Source: Leucocoprinus leucothites (Eukaryota; Basidiomycota; Agaricomycetes; Agaricales; Agaricaceae). Taken from it: DNA of 64,000 nt. The notes under the pieces were generated by a model. It was not told the DNA's origin. It worked only from the letters and a program-made list of their open reading frames with translations, and searched no databases. The stretch lies in the NCBI GenBank assembly GCA_013368445.1, contig JAACJO010000014.1, positions 186,001 through 250,000 of the forward strand, read 5' to 3'. Made by a program: the position numbers and the translations under genes. Of the stretch, positions 36,601-45,479 are shown in pieces (within the stretch, counting starts at the first letter, position 1; each line of letters opens with the position of its first letter).

Positions 36601-37029
36601 GATTGTATGAGAATTTTCATCTCGCCAACGTAATGACAGTTTCTGCCAATCAATGTCGGGATTGAATTTCTTTAACCATGTGATTCCTAAGAATAGTTGG
36701 TTTGATCCAAGTTTGACTATTCTTGGTGATATTGTCATAATTTTGTTGTTCACTTCTATTTTTAATTTTGTATAGTGAGTACAACTTCCTGATAGGTTTT
36801 GTGTTCCATCGGCGTTACGGATTTTGATTGCCTTTTTCATCTTGAATTTTGGCAAGTTGTAGGTATCGACTAGTTGTGGGTCAATAAATTCTCCACTAGC
36901 TCCTGAGTCTAGTAGTGCTTGTAGATTGTGTTTTGCTCTAGTTGTATGGAGCAATATTGGTACATGTACTGTTAATCCTTTGTTTGATTGAAGATCGATG
37001 ATGTCTATCTGATCTTCGTGAGTACTCAA
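33619..37029 (-). CDS. Ty3/gypsy pol polyprotein with C-terminal chromodomain
   Basis: 1,136-codon frame. Domains in order: aspartic protease (LLDSGASGEFID, about residues 38-50); reverse transcriptase with FTKLDVRLGYNN and YMDD; RNase H (IECDASAFATGAVL ... SDHENL); integrase with HHCC zinc domain (HETSGHPGT ... CPICQQ) and DDE core (MDLITDLP, SDRDPRF, HPQTDGTTERYNQE); chromodomain (YEVEAVLNHRTR ... YLICWKGYGPTEDSWEPEKN). The chromodomain would direct integration to marked chromatin. The frame has no ATG at its 5' end; it starts in the -1 frame exactly at the gag stop, so it is probably made as a gag-pol frameshift product. All catalytic motifs seem intact. Confidence 0.96.
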   Translation of the reverse strand: MSTHEDQIDIIDLQSNKGLTVHVPILLHTTRAKHNLQALLDSGASGEFIDPQLVDTYNLPKFKMKKAIKIRNADGTQNLSGSCTHYTKLKIEVNNKIMTISPRIVKLGSNQLFLGITWLKKFNPDIDWQKLSLRWRDENSHTIKLTKAKTDSINQLYYEINVKSNTSQQLHNSATKPKRESDPVKAVPKKFHQFLKVFNKDESEKLPPRRPWDHKIKTIPEFEPKRMPVYHLTPQERTELDKFISENLRKGYIRKSKSPMASSFFFVGKKGGDLRPCQDYRFLNKNTIKNAHPIPSISRIMDKLKGSNWFTKLDVRLGYNNVRIHEGHEWKAAFRTPNGLYEPTVMFFGMTNSPATFQSMMDHIFKDLTEKGGVIIYMDDILIHAKTKEQLERLTKQVLKILQQNELYLKTEKCEFEKQRLEYLGVIITPDSIEMDPIKLKGIQDWPVPKSVRNIRQFIGFCNFYRKFIHNFSAIAQPLNALLRKTTKFEWNSEAQKSFEKLKEQFLKQPILQIVDESKPFEIECDASAFATGAVLLQRDSNGDKHPVAYYSQTLNPAERNYHVSDQEFLAIIRALKEWRHYLEGSAHPIIIWSDHENLTRWREPQQLNRRQARWMLYMTHFHYSIKHLAGNKNTLADALSRRPDLVPDGKDNEDLVAIPSEKFINFLSEEIKEEIKNKQKKINPSERFTEDNGIYKYQGRHVIPEDAELKRRLLQRVHDHETSGHPGTAETFRKLSKLVYWPGMNTYVQNYVKGCPICQQYKINRHPVKPPMQPIKGPSSTRPFSQISMDLITDLPPDDGYDCILSIVDHGLTKGIILTPTKKTVNADGIAEILIDKVFSKYGTPNKIISDRDPRFAAKSMQKLYEKLNITPALSTAYHPQTDGTTERYNQEIEFYLAVYTSQNPTIWKRALPMIEFVHNMKPHSGRKHSPYELILGYNPQAFISDIETDTPSINEKSLFLEQVREAALEAHERTRLMMAQRKNQPWTPFKVGDRVWLDNRNLPLPYASKKLNQRREGPFTIIRKTSPVNYELKLPQKWKIHNKFHASLLMPVTENDVYGKHNPKPPPVLVSGEEQYEVEAVLNHRTRRLRSGTKIEYLICWKGYGPTEDSWEPEKNLENSKEIIQEYKSQHNFS

Positions 37030-39258
37030 AAATTTTCATTTGAGTATTCTTGAAATGGGTCGTCTTCATCACTAGCTTGTTCTATTTCGTAAACCATGGC
37101 GTCTGGATCTTTCCTTTTAGGCTTGAAAGGTCTACGATTCCCTTGTTTCGGTTTGGACTGGGACTTCTGCGTCTGCTTCGATCCCATGTTTGTCTTTCCT
37201 CTTGACTTAAACCAAACCTTCCTTGCCGGACAAGATTTAGCGAAATGTCCTTTCTTGTGGCAGAAGAAGCATTCTCCTCTCTTGAGTGCAATTCTTTGTT
37301 CGTCGGTGAGAACGTTATTGATGATGTGGGAGTATAGTGACCCATAGACATCTCTGTCTGTGTTGCTTGGTCCTTCATTGTACGTTTGGTTGATGTCTTC
37401 TCCTTCACTCTCCTCTTCTTCAGGATTATCATTATCCTCTGCGCCAAGTTCGTATATACCTCCATCGTCTGCTTCCCGATCATCTTCGATTGATAATCGG
37501 TATATTCCTCTTGATATTCTGTCGATATCCATGTCCCACTCGGATCGTCTGGGTCTAGATAGGGGTTGACTATAGACATCATTATATCGTGGTTGGGATC
37601 CGTGTTGTCTACTGTTCTTTTTGGTCTTTCTTGATCTATTTGAAGATCCTGGATTAGAATTTCCAATGCGGTATCTCTTTTGCTCTTGGACAACTTTGTA
37701 TGCCTGTCTTGCAGCTGTTTTCCATTCTGCGAGGGTTTGTGGGTCAGCTCGGATTGCTTCGAATCTGACGTCGTTGTCGAGTCCTTTGGCGAAGTAGGAT
37801 CGGAGAGAAGTGCTGTCAGTAAGTCCTGCACATGAGGCGAGGACGGAAAAATTGGCGATGTATTCTTCAATGTATTTGTTTCGTTGTCTATAATAGCGGA
37901 GCTCTCTTTCAGCCTCAAAGCTCTGTTGTGTTGGAGCGAATGACTGTTCGAGCGCATTCTTGAACTGATCGAAGGTGTGTGGGGTGTATCCTGCTTGGGT
38001 AGCTGCAGTTGCTTGACTAAGTCTGTAATCCTGTTGCCATAACTTGGCAGCTCCATCGAGTAATCCAAGGGTGTAGTTGACTCTTGATTGGTCATCTGTG
38101 ACACCATATGAGTCGAAGTAGAGTTCGACTTCGGCCATCCATGGTCTGTAATAGCTTGGGTTGCCATCAAACCTGTTGGGCTTTGGGTACTTAAGCTGGA
38201 ATCCTGCTTGAGGTTGTGCCATTGGGTTTGGCGGGGGGTTTGGATTAGGATTTGGTGGTCCTCCTCCTGGTCCTCCTGGTCCTCCTGGTCCTCCTGGTCC
38301 TCCAGGCGGATTACCTCCGGGACTTGGTGGTCCTCCTTGTGGATTTGGTGGTGGCGGTGTGGGACTTCTTCGGTTTGAAGAACCTCCTGTGTTGGTGACA
38401 ACTGCCTTTGCTTTCCCTTTTGTTTGGGTGTTAGTGGGTACGGTGATGGTGGTACTGGCTGTAGTAATGTTGGGATTGGTTGTTGGTAAGGTACTGGTAC
38501 TGGCAATACCGGTGGGGGAATTGGTAAAGCTAAAGGGGATAGGGTTCGTAATGGGACTGAGGAACCTTGGGCTATGTCCAAAGGCTGGGCTCGAGGAGTA
38601 AGAAGGGGGTCTATCGAGTCTGGGTTTCTCTGGGGATTTAAGTTTGAGATTGTCGATTGCCCTTGCGAGTGCTTCTGCTTCCTCTTCTGTTTGATTTCCT
38701 TCAGATTCTTCTTGGCTTCTTTCTCCACTATCTGTTCCTTCTTCGTCTTCTTCTTCGTCTTCTTCGTCAAATTCAGATTCTTCTGAACTTGGAGTGTCAA
38801 TTCTGGGCTCTGAATGATTGTCTTGTGAGGTGTCTTCAATTCTTGGGGTAATGTCAAGGATTGGTTCTGGTTCGATGGTCCTGCTAGATTCTGCAGGGAT
38901 TTCTGGAAATGGAGTTTGTCTTCTTTTTGCTTCTTCAATATACTGTTCTTCGGTAACGTCTCGAAGTTCTTCAAGACCAGCTCCTTTTTCGATTTGTTGT
39001 TTGACAGTTCTGTGAAGTTGCTTGTGACCAAATGCTGCGTATTCGGCTTCAAGGACTCCTTCTTGTTCTTTCTTGATTGGGACGTAGGCAACTTCCCCTT
39101 CGTGTTCTTTGATGTAATAAAATCTTCCTGATCCTTTACTTCTGTAGAACCTTGTTCTTCGGGTTTCACTGTAGTAGGTACTGTAGGATTCTTCTGGAAA
39201 TTCTCTTCTTGCGAAGATTTCAACTTGTCTTGCAAACTCTGCTGGGTCCGTTGTGGAC
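37026..39258 (-). CDS. Ty3/gypsy gag, start uncertain
   Basis: The part from ATG 38222 (MAQPQAGFQLKYPKPNRF) to the stop at 37026 is a typical gag: retrotransposon-gag core (FDGNPSYYRPWMAEVELYF) and CCHC knuckle (CFFCHKKGHFAKSC). Upstream, the same frame stays open to about 39258 with protein-like sequence (EGEVAYVPIKKEQEGVLEAEY, acidic runs, a Gly-Pro repeat) but no ATG. Either a longer Gag starts in an upstream exon or by another route, or the short form from 38222 is the product. Sequence further upstream in another frame (SNCKCDNCLKDNLPFKTIPG) also looks coding and may belong to a 5' part joined by splicing or now shifted by an indel. Confidence 0.8.
37029..37035 (-). promoter_or_regulatory. 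Putative -1 ribosomal frameshift site between gag and pol
   Basis: In the gag frame the mRNA reads A AAU UUU immediately followed by the gag stop UGA. This fits the X XXY YYZ slip pattern, and pol lies in the -1 frame starting right there. I did not fold the downstream stem or pseudoknot. Confidence 0.65.
38250..38310 (-). repeat. Tandem 9-bp repeat (GGTCCTCCT on plus strand)
   Basis: About five units encoding Gly-Gly-Pro repeats in the gag frame. It is a coding simple repeat. Confidence 0.8.
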
Positions 39259-39447
39259 TATGTTTATGGGTGCCTATAGAGACACCTGGTATGGTCTTAA
39301 ATGGTAAATTGTCCTTAAGACAATTATCACACTTGCAGTTTGATTCTGCCGTGGTTGGAAAATTAGTTTATAGTCGCTATGGACTCACCTTATAGTCACT
39401 AGGACTGTGTATTTATAGTCTTTTAAGACTTTCAACAGATAAACTGT

Positions 39448-39545
39448 CTTCCGAGTATTTACCCTCGGGTCTGGTATTCTTCAGAGATATGCCAAACTTT
39501 CTGGCAAATTTCTCCCTTCCGAGTATCTACCCTCGGGTCTGGTAT
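39448..39545 (-). repeat. 30-bp direct repeat pair in the Ty3 leader
   Basis: Units 39448-39477 and 39516-39545 differ at one base (both contain CTTCCGAGTAT and CCTCGGGTCTGG). They lie in the untranslated leader between primer site and gag; role unknown. Confidence 0.85.
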
Positions 39546-39802
39546 CTTATTTGAGATTTAGGTACAACGACCTTAGCTCTTACAAGCCTCCAAATGTTTT
39601 AAGAGCGTGGGTAATCGCTCAGATCAATAAGAGTGATCCTCAACTATTCCACTAGTTGGCAATGTGTGTCGACCCTCTCTTCGTTGTTATGCACAATAGT
39701 TTTGGGACAGCTTGTGCGATAACCGCGATAACCCAAATCGACAGTGTTTGCAACGTTGTTGGGTTACTGGGCAAAGTAACGGCTCTGTGCTAACAGAGAA
39801 GG

Positions 39803-39815
39803 ATCGTTTCTACTT
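39803..39815 (-). other. Primer-binding site, self-priming type
   Basis: In sense it reads AAGTAGAAACGAT, 2 nt inside the 5' LTR edge. It is exactly complementary to 13 nt of the LTR (40036-40048) that lies about 33 nt after the LTR TATA box, the expected 5' end of the transcript. I recognised no tRNA match. Confidence 0.7.
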
Positions 39816-39817
39816 AA

Positions 39818-40480
39818 TGTTATAGTGACGCCGGCCCGGTCCTAAGCTGGCGCGATAAGTATCAAGTTGATCTTATCAAAGGGGACTCCTTCTTGGTAAG
39901 CGACAAAGTCGTTTACTAAGTCAGAGTTATAATACGGCGATTATAGAGTTAAGACTTTAGTAATTGAGATCTTAGAGCTTAAGTTCAATTCGACTTTGTT
40001 ATAGATAAAGGCTCGTATTGAGTCTCCACCTAACCAAGTAGAAACGATGTTTCTCCTTGGTAGATGTCGACGACTTATATACGATACAAGTTGGTATCTA
40101 TTATTAACTAGGGCTAAGGGCTTCTAATGAAAGAAGAGAAGCGTACAGCTTTCTTAACGCTAATTAAACTATATAAGACGCGATCTGTCAAAGAAGCTTT
40201 AGAAGTTCTTCTAAAGAAGTTCTTCTTTGATCATCTGATCGATCACAAGGTAAGTCCAAATATAGCGTAGCTATATTTAACAATCACATGTCATCAAAAT
40301 ACAAACAAAACCAAACAAGTCATAACGAGTCATAATCAGACAAAGTAAACGAGTCAAAATAAACGAGAAAATACAAGAACAAATAAGAAGAAACATAATT
40401 GCGATATTACTTAAGTAAAGCTAATATCGACTTCGTATTGTAGATGAAACAAATGCTAGATATAATCAATATACATAACA
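39818..40480 (-). repeat. 5' LTR of the Ty3 element, with promoter
   Basis: 663 bp. It contains, in sense, TATATAAG (40081-40074) about 33 nt before ATCGTTTCTACTT (40048-40036), the predicted transcript start. Confidence 0.95.
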
Positions 40481-41493
40481 ATGACGCTTCTGAACCTCAT
40501 GCATCTTCTTGCCTCTATGGCATTCAGCATGCTGTCCAAGATCGCTCTCGGGATTTTAGTGGCTTTGCTGCCCTCGTATGCCTCAGGGATCACTACACGG
40601 CCTATCGGTTACTACCTTCTGGTGAGAGGTTAGAGTTTGGAGATTCCCTTCAAGGAGGCTCCAATCGTTCAAGGGAGGATGCTCTAGATTGGGCCGTGAA
40701 CGCTCCTCATTTTTCATTTACTTCTCCAGCACAAGGGCAAGTCAACCCACAAGGCACCTCGTCTGGAAGCTGTGGCGTAGCTAGCCTCAACTTTATTCAC
40801 CAGGCTATCAATCCAACCGTTCCTCAATGGTCTTCTGAAAGATCTAATATCTTTCGAGCCTTGTACTTGGATGGACTTATTGCCTATCATGTTGTAGCAG
40901 CAAAGAACTTAGTGAGCTTCCGATAAAATCTTCACTGCCTAGGCTGCCCCAGCTCACACAAGTCACTTGCAGTATTCCCACTCACAGTGGACTCATCGCC
41001 TCTACCCAGCTGCACCACCAGTCTCTGAACATGACGTGGGAGAAACTGACTTGGTTCCATACGAAGATTTCAACTTGTTTTTACCAACTGTGAGTGATTG
41101 TAGGTGTCTGTAAAATGTTGGCCAATACTAACATAGCTTGTAAAACTTCAGAAATTCCACCCTATACACACTTTCTTGAACGAAAGTCAGACTTTATCAC
41201 CTGCTCCACCAGCCAGTTCCTCTGCATTATCTGTCCCCTCTAGTCCACAGGCTGATGTGCAATGCAAGTTCGAACCTCAGGCTGCTACCATGAAGCTTGA
41301 AGAGCTCACACCCACCATCCTCCCTGCACCTACTATTGCCCCCAGACCCACCCCCAAGGTTGAACAGGTTGATATTAAATTGGAGGATGTACCCACTCCT
41401 TTACCCCCTCCTTTATTTTCCCCTACCATGATCAAGTCTGAGGACACTCTTCAGTCGCCCAGCCTATTTTACCAGCCCTCCACCACTGACTCA

Positions 41494-41571
41494 GAAATCA
41501 TTGATCTCACCTGCGATTCTCCATGTTCTTCCCCCACTCGCACTTTTTCTATGGTCATTGACTTGACAAAC
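41494..41571 (+). other. Two SUMO-interaction-like motifs in the transposase linker
   Basis: EIIDLT (41494-41511) and MVIDLTN (41551-41571) have the hydrophobic core V/I-I-D-L-T of SUMO-interacting motifs. They sit in a stretch that also holds psi-K-x-E sites: MKLE, IKLE, IKSE and VKPE, plus the weaker CKFE and PKVE, between about 41,260 and 41,670. Function is inferred from motif form only. Confidence 0.55.
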
Positions 41572-44397
41572 AGCGTGACTCCAAGCCCTAACAAGCCAAG
41601 CATTGATACAAACTCTGGAAGCTCACCCGTCATCACAAGCACCAAAAATACTCAGGTCAAACCTGAGAACCTTCCATCTTCTCAGGATCGCCCCTCACTC
41701 CAAGTAAATACCCCCCTTCGCCTTCATACCCCTTATTCCACATGTGAGGCTGCCGAGGAAGCCGTGTATGCTGCAGAAAATGCACTAGGGTTCTCCTGGC
41801 ACCGATCACAGCTGCACCGAAATGATGATGGGGATATCATCAAGTGTACTGTTCATTGCTCAGGATATGCCAAACCTGAGCCAACTCACTCTGACAAGAT
41901 AGACCCTGGGGACTGGCGCCAGGGAAAAAGTAGGCGCTCTGAGTGCATGGCTCATGTCAATATTCGCTCTCAGGCTGGTGGTGTGTTTTGGACGCTAACA
42001 CACATTGATCTCCAACACAACCACCCTCCTCCTTTTCCAACCTGGTGCCACGCAGCCACTACCTCCCAAGCCTTTGCAGCAGAAGCTTGTGGACAAGTAC
42101 GCCAATCAGCCGCAGTTTGGGCGATCACACATTAAGCAGATGTTGAAAGAGAACTTCCAAGATCATCCACTGAGTGATCGGCAGATCACCAATCTGATTA
42201 ATGCTGCGCGCCGCAAGGCCCACGAGCCCACCAATCTCCACGGCGGGGATTTTGCAGCTGTTCTTTCCTATCTGCAACGCCTTAAACAGGAGGACCCTGG
42301 CTGGGACTACAGACTGCAGCTAGACAAATCCAACACTGTTGTGGCTCTCTGGTGGCAATCTCCTGAGCAAGGCCAGCTATCTCAGCGCTACTGGGATATC
42401 CTTATCTGTGACATGGCTTATAATTGCAACGTCTACGGGTATGCCCTTAACATTGGGGTTATCATTGACAATGTGGGCAAATTGCGGAATGTCTGGTACT
42501 GCCTGCAGAAATCAGAGTCCGTCGCAATGCATACATGGGTTCTTCAGAACCATCTTGATGTAGCCAAGCAAGCTCCTGAGGTCTTTGCTTCTGATCGTCA
42601 CATCTCCCTCTGTATCGCTGTACCCTCCGTTATGCCTTTCACTCAACACATTTATTGCCTCCATCATCTCACTTCCAACGTCAATTCAAACCTTTGTACA
42701 CGTGTTGGCCACGAAAACTGGGTTTCCTTTAATCAGGCATTTTGGGTTGTTTACCGAGCTACGTCACCTGAAGTGTTTGATCGCCTTTGGCGAGAACTTG
42801 GGGAGAAGTATCCAGGCGCCAAGCCGTATCTCGATGATGAACTTTATCCTTGTCGCCAGCATTGGGCATGGCCTTGGATTAGTCACATGTTTACGGCTGG
42901 AGTCTGAACAAACGGGAGGCTGGAAGTTGAAAATCGTATCAACAAGCAATTTGGAGGCCCAAAGAAGACTGCTCTTCAGTTGGTTCAGGCTCTCAATGAG
43001 CGAACGCTTGAACAGACTCAAAAGGAAGAGCAGTATATGCGCGAAGTATGCCACTAAAATTCTATTAAAAACTCAATTTTAACAACAATTTGTCACAGCT
43101 TTCCCGCCGCCAGCATGTTTCTAACCTTGAAACACTGTTTGCACACCCTCTTCGCCTTCTTCGCCAACATGCGGGTCCGTTTGCCCTTCAAACATGTTAC
43201 AAGCAAATGGTGGAGAGCATGTTCTACACAACTGAAGTCATTCAGCGGCCTCCTGATTCACGCGAATGGGTATGTTTATCCATACACCTTAAGAGTGGTG
43301 AAATTTTATTAATTGTTTCACCAGAACTACCTCATCAGCGAGCCAGTAGCTCAACCTGGCTTTGAATGGGCAGATAATGAGGAGAGCGTACGCTCCTATC
43401 AATTGCACTTGTGAACCCCACCTGACAATTTCTACCAGAAACTCATGAATCCATTCACAAATGATCGGGCACATATTTCGACCACTTGGCTGTTCAATCT
43501 GATCAACAATCTCAAACTTCGAATCCATCAGCTGTTCAAGGTCACCCACCAGGCTACAGGTGCAGCTCATTATCTTGTTCGCCTCACAGACGATCGCTGC
43601 ATTTGTGATTGCTGCATGGGTATGAATCTAGGGGTTCCTTGCCGGCACTTCTTCAATGCCTGGGTCCGCATCAAAGGTCTACCCTTCCATCTGGGTCTCG
43701 TGCGAGCTCGGTTAGTGAATTCAATTGAAAGAAAGTACTCTGTACATGAAATTGACCATTGTTATTAGCTGGTACAAAACCCCAAGCGTTGATCTTGCCG
43801 CAATCCCTGTCGTCACCCAACATGGCGAGCTCAGTGCAGAGGAGCTCCGTTTGAAGGATTCGCTAGCCTCAGCCTCAAATCCAATCAAGTGGGCTGGCCG
43901 GCGCAACCAGGGCAATCGGACGCCATCTTGCACACAAACTCTAGGAGCCAGAGAGGTTCACCAAACCGTGCAAGCTGCGTTTCGGCCGATGCTTGCAGGT
44001 TTGCAGACGCAGGATCAGGTTGAGGTGTTTATTGAAAGGATGATTCAAGCCCAGTTAGTTTCGATCTAGCAGTGGCACCTCCAATCTATTCAACTAATAA
44101 TTAAATCTATGCAGGCAGAAAGCAGACGATGCAGAGAGGGCTGAGCTGATCAAAGATCCTCTTCCCCTCAAGCTTGTAGGGCAGCCCCGTACTGCTAGGA
44201 TCACAGGAGCTTCTGAACCTGGGCGCAGCCGTGGTGGTGGGCCTACGGGGCCACGCCTTCCTCCAGGCTGGGTACCTCCTGGTGCAACTTCAGATTCTAT
44301 TTCAGACACTCAAGCAGCCCGTGCGAGCCGCCCGTACCACTGCGGAGCTTGCGGGCAGCAAGGACACAGCCGCCCCCGGTGCCCCACTCGTCGTTAA

Positions 44398-45479
44398 CTA
44401 GCACACTCCTGTATTTAGCATGCAGAGCAGCAGGAGCTACTCGTTCTTTTACTTAATTCATTTCTTCTACTTAATGCCAATCACCCGCTCTTTGCTAGCG
44501 CACATTGCGCAAATAATTCTCTATCATTCATGGTAGTGGCAGCCCACCTCGCACTACCAATCTTCACGCGATGCAACAGGTGGGTGTATGCGCACAAGTA
44601 ACTAATGTGAAAGTTGGTATTGACAAACATAAGTTACCTTAACTACAAAGGTACCACAAGAGCAAGCGTTTTGAAGTGCAGGCGCGATGAGCGCATACTC
44701 CATTCAGTTGGCCTCCCCGCAAGCTGAGCAATCCGGGCGACCCGCGCGCAGTGGGAAAACGAGTGCTGAGGTGCTGGAGAAGGGCAAGAGCACTGCGTGT
44801 AGCAGCAGGATAAGCTTGGTGCGCTGCGAAGCGCGTGCAAATGAAGGGGAGCTTGCTGCGCTGGTTGTTGGGGATTTGACATGTAGAGGGGTAGCAATGA
44901 AGCGGGCGTATGGGCAGGGAAGTTTTCTACCGGTGCTAGGATTACGATCGCCGAGTTGCAGGAAGCAGTTAGCAGCGTAGCGCATGAGTCGGCCTTGGAG
45001 GTCCTAGGGAGCCCAGATCGCGCTGATCCTCTCTTGGCGCCTCCGATGGTGAAGGCGGAGGCTGCTAACGAGTGAGCAGAAGGCCAGGATTGCGCTGAGT
45101 TTGAGGTGCGCGCAAGCAAGCACCTTCGCTGCGGCGCTGCGGGTCTTGCAAATTGGATAAGGTAGGAGCATTGGGAAAGCTCATCCTAAGGCGTGTTCCT
45201 TGAGCCAGTGACGGAACAGAGCACGGACAAAACACAATGCGTGTCCGCCCCCTGGCCAAGGAGCCATCGGAATGAGAATGGAGGGAGGTGGTGGTGGTGG
45301 AGTGGCACAAAACCGGTGCTGGTGCGCCAACTGTAGTGCGTGACTATTTGTCACGTGTTCACGGCGATATGATTATCGCGCGCTGCATATCGTTCCGGCT
45401 GATAAGTCGCTGCAGCGGATAGAGATAGGCGAATCAAGTTTACTACCTAACTCACTGGAGTGTTTATTACCCATTCAGC
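44398..45479. other. Spacer inside the MULE between its two genes
   Basis: 1.1 kb, GC-rich, with overlapping short frames on both strands but no recognisable domain. It probably contains the transposase terminator and the promoter of the dioxygenase gene. Confidence 0.4.

Larger units (their letters stand above)
31541..40480 (-). mobile_element. Ty3/gypsy chromovirus LTR retrotransposon, complete, young
   Basis: 8,940 bp, transcribed from the minus strand. Two 663-bp LTRs (31541-32203 and 39818-40480) start TG and end CA and differ at about two sites by eye (near 31616 and 31976 of the left copy), both transitions. They are flanked by the 5-bp duplication ATGAC (31536-31540 and 40481-40485). 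Order in sense: LTR, primer site, leader, gag, pol (protease, RT, RNase H, integrase, chromodomain), an extra zinc-knuckle ORF, polypurine tract, LTR. It is inserted in the ULP1 exon of the MULE, so it is younger than the MULE insertion or arrived with a copy of it. Confidence 0.96.
30785..44397 (+). pseudogene. ULP1-like cysteine protease fused to MULE transposase, interrupted by a Ty3 retroelement
   Basis: Exons by phase: 30785-31132, 31196-31540, [Ty3 insertion], 40486-40911, 40973-41089, 41152-43045, 43099-43269, 43325-43387, 43439-43710, 43769-44053, 44115-44397; about 1,400 codons. Order: N-terminal domain of unknown function; C48/ULP1 core with His (RDHYTAY), Asp (FGDSLQG), Gln and Cys (SGSCGVAS); a Pro/Ser linker; a FAR1/WRKY-GCM1-like zinc domain (KCTVHCSGY ... 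SECMAH ... HNH); MULE catalytic core with Asp (ILICDMAYNCN), Asp (FASDRH), CLHH and Glu (RLEVENR); a SWIM finger (CICDCC ... CRH); a C-terminal zinc knuckle (CGACGQQGHSRPRC). Lesions: the retroelement between two codons, an extra base near 42031-42042 and a TGA at 42905-42907 where MULEs have Arg. Otherwise all splice phases agree, supporting one polypeptide. Confidence 0.85.

Noticed and set aside
38250..38310. Regular short repeat that might suggest an array such as CRISPR
   Set aside because: Units are 9 bp without spacers and encode Gly-Gly-Pro in gag; the genome is fungal.
42053..42087. Intron to explain the transposase frame change near 42.04 kb
   Set aside because: The candidate GT..AG stretch is only 35 nt and does not restore the needed phase, so a one-base insertion is the simpler reading.
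44643..45119. 158-codon minus-strand frame between the two MULE genes
   Set aside because: No motif, overlaps another open frame on the plus strand in GC-rich DNA; likely chance.
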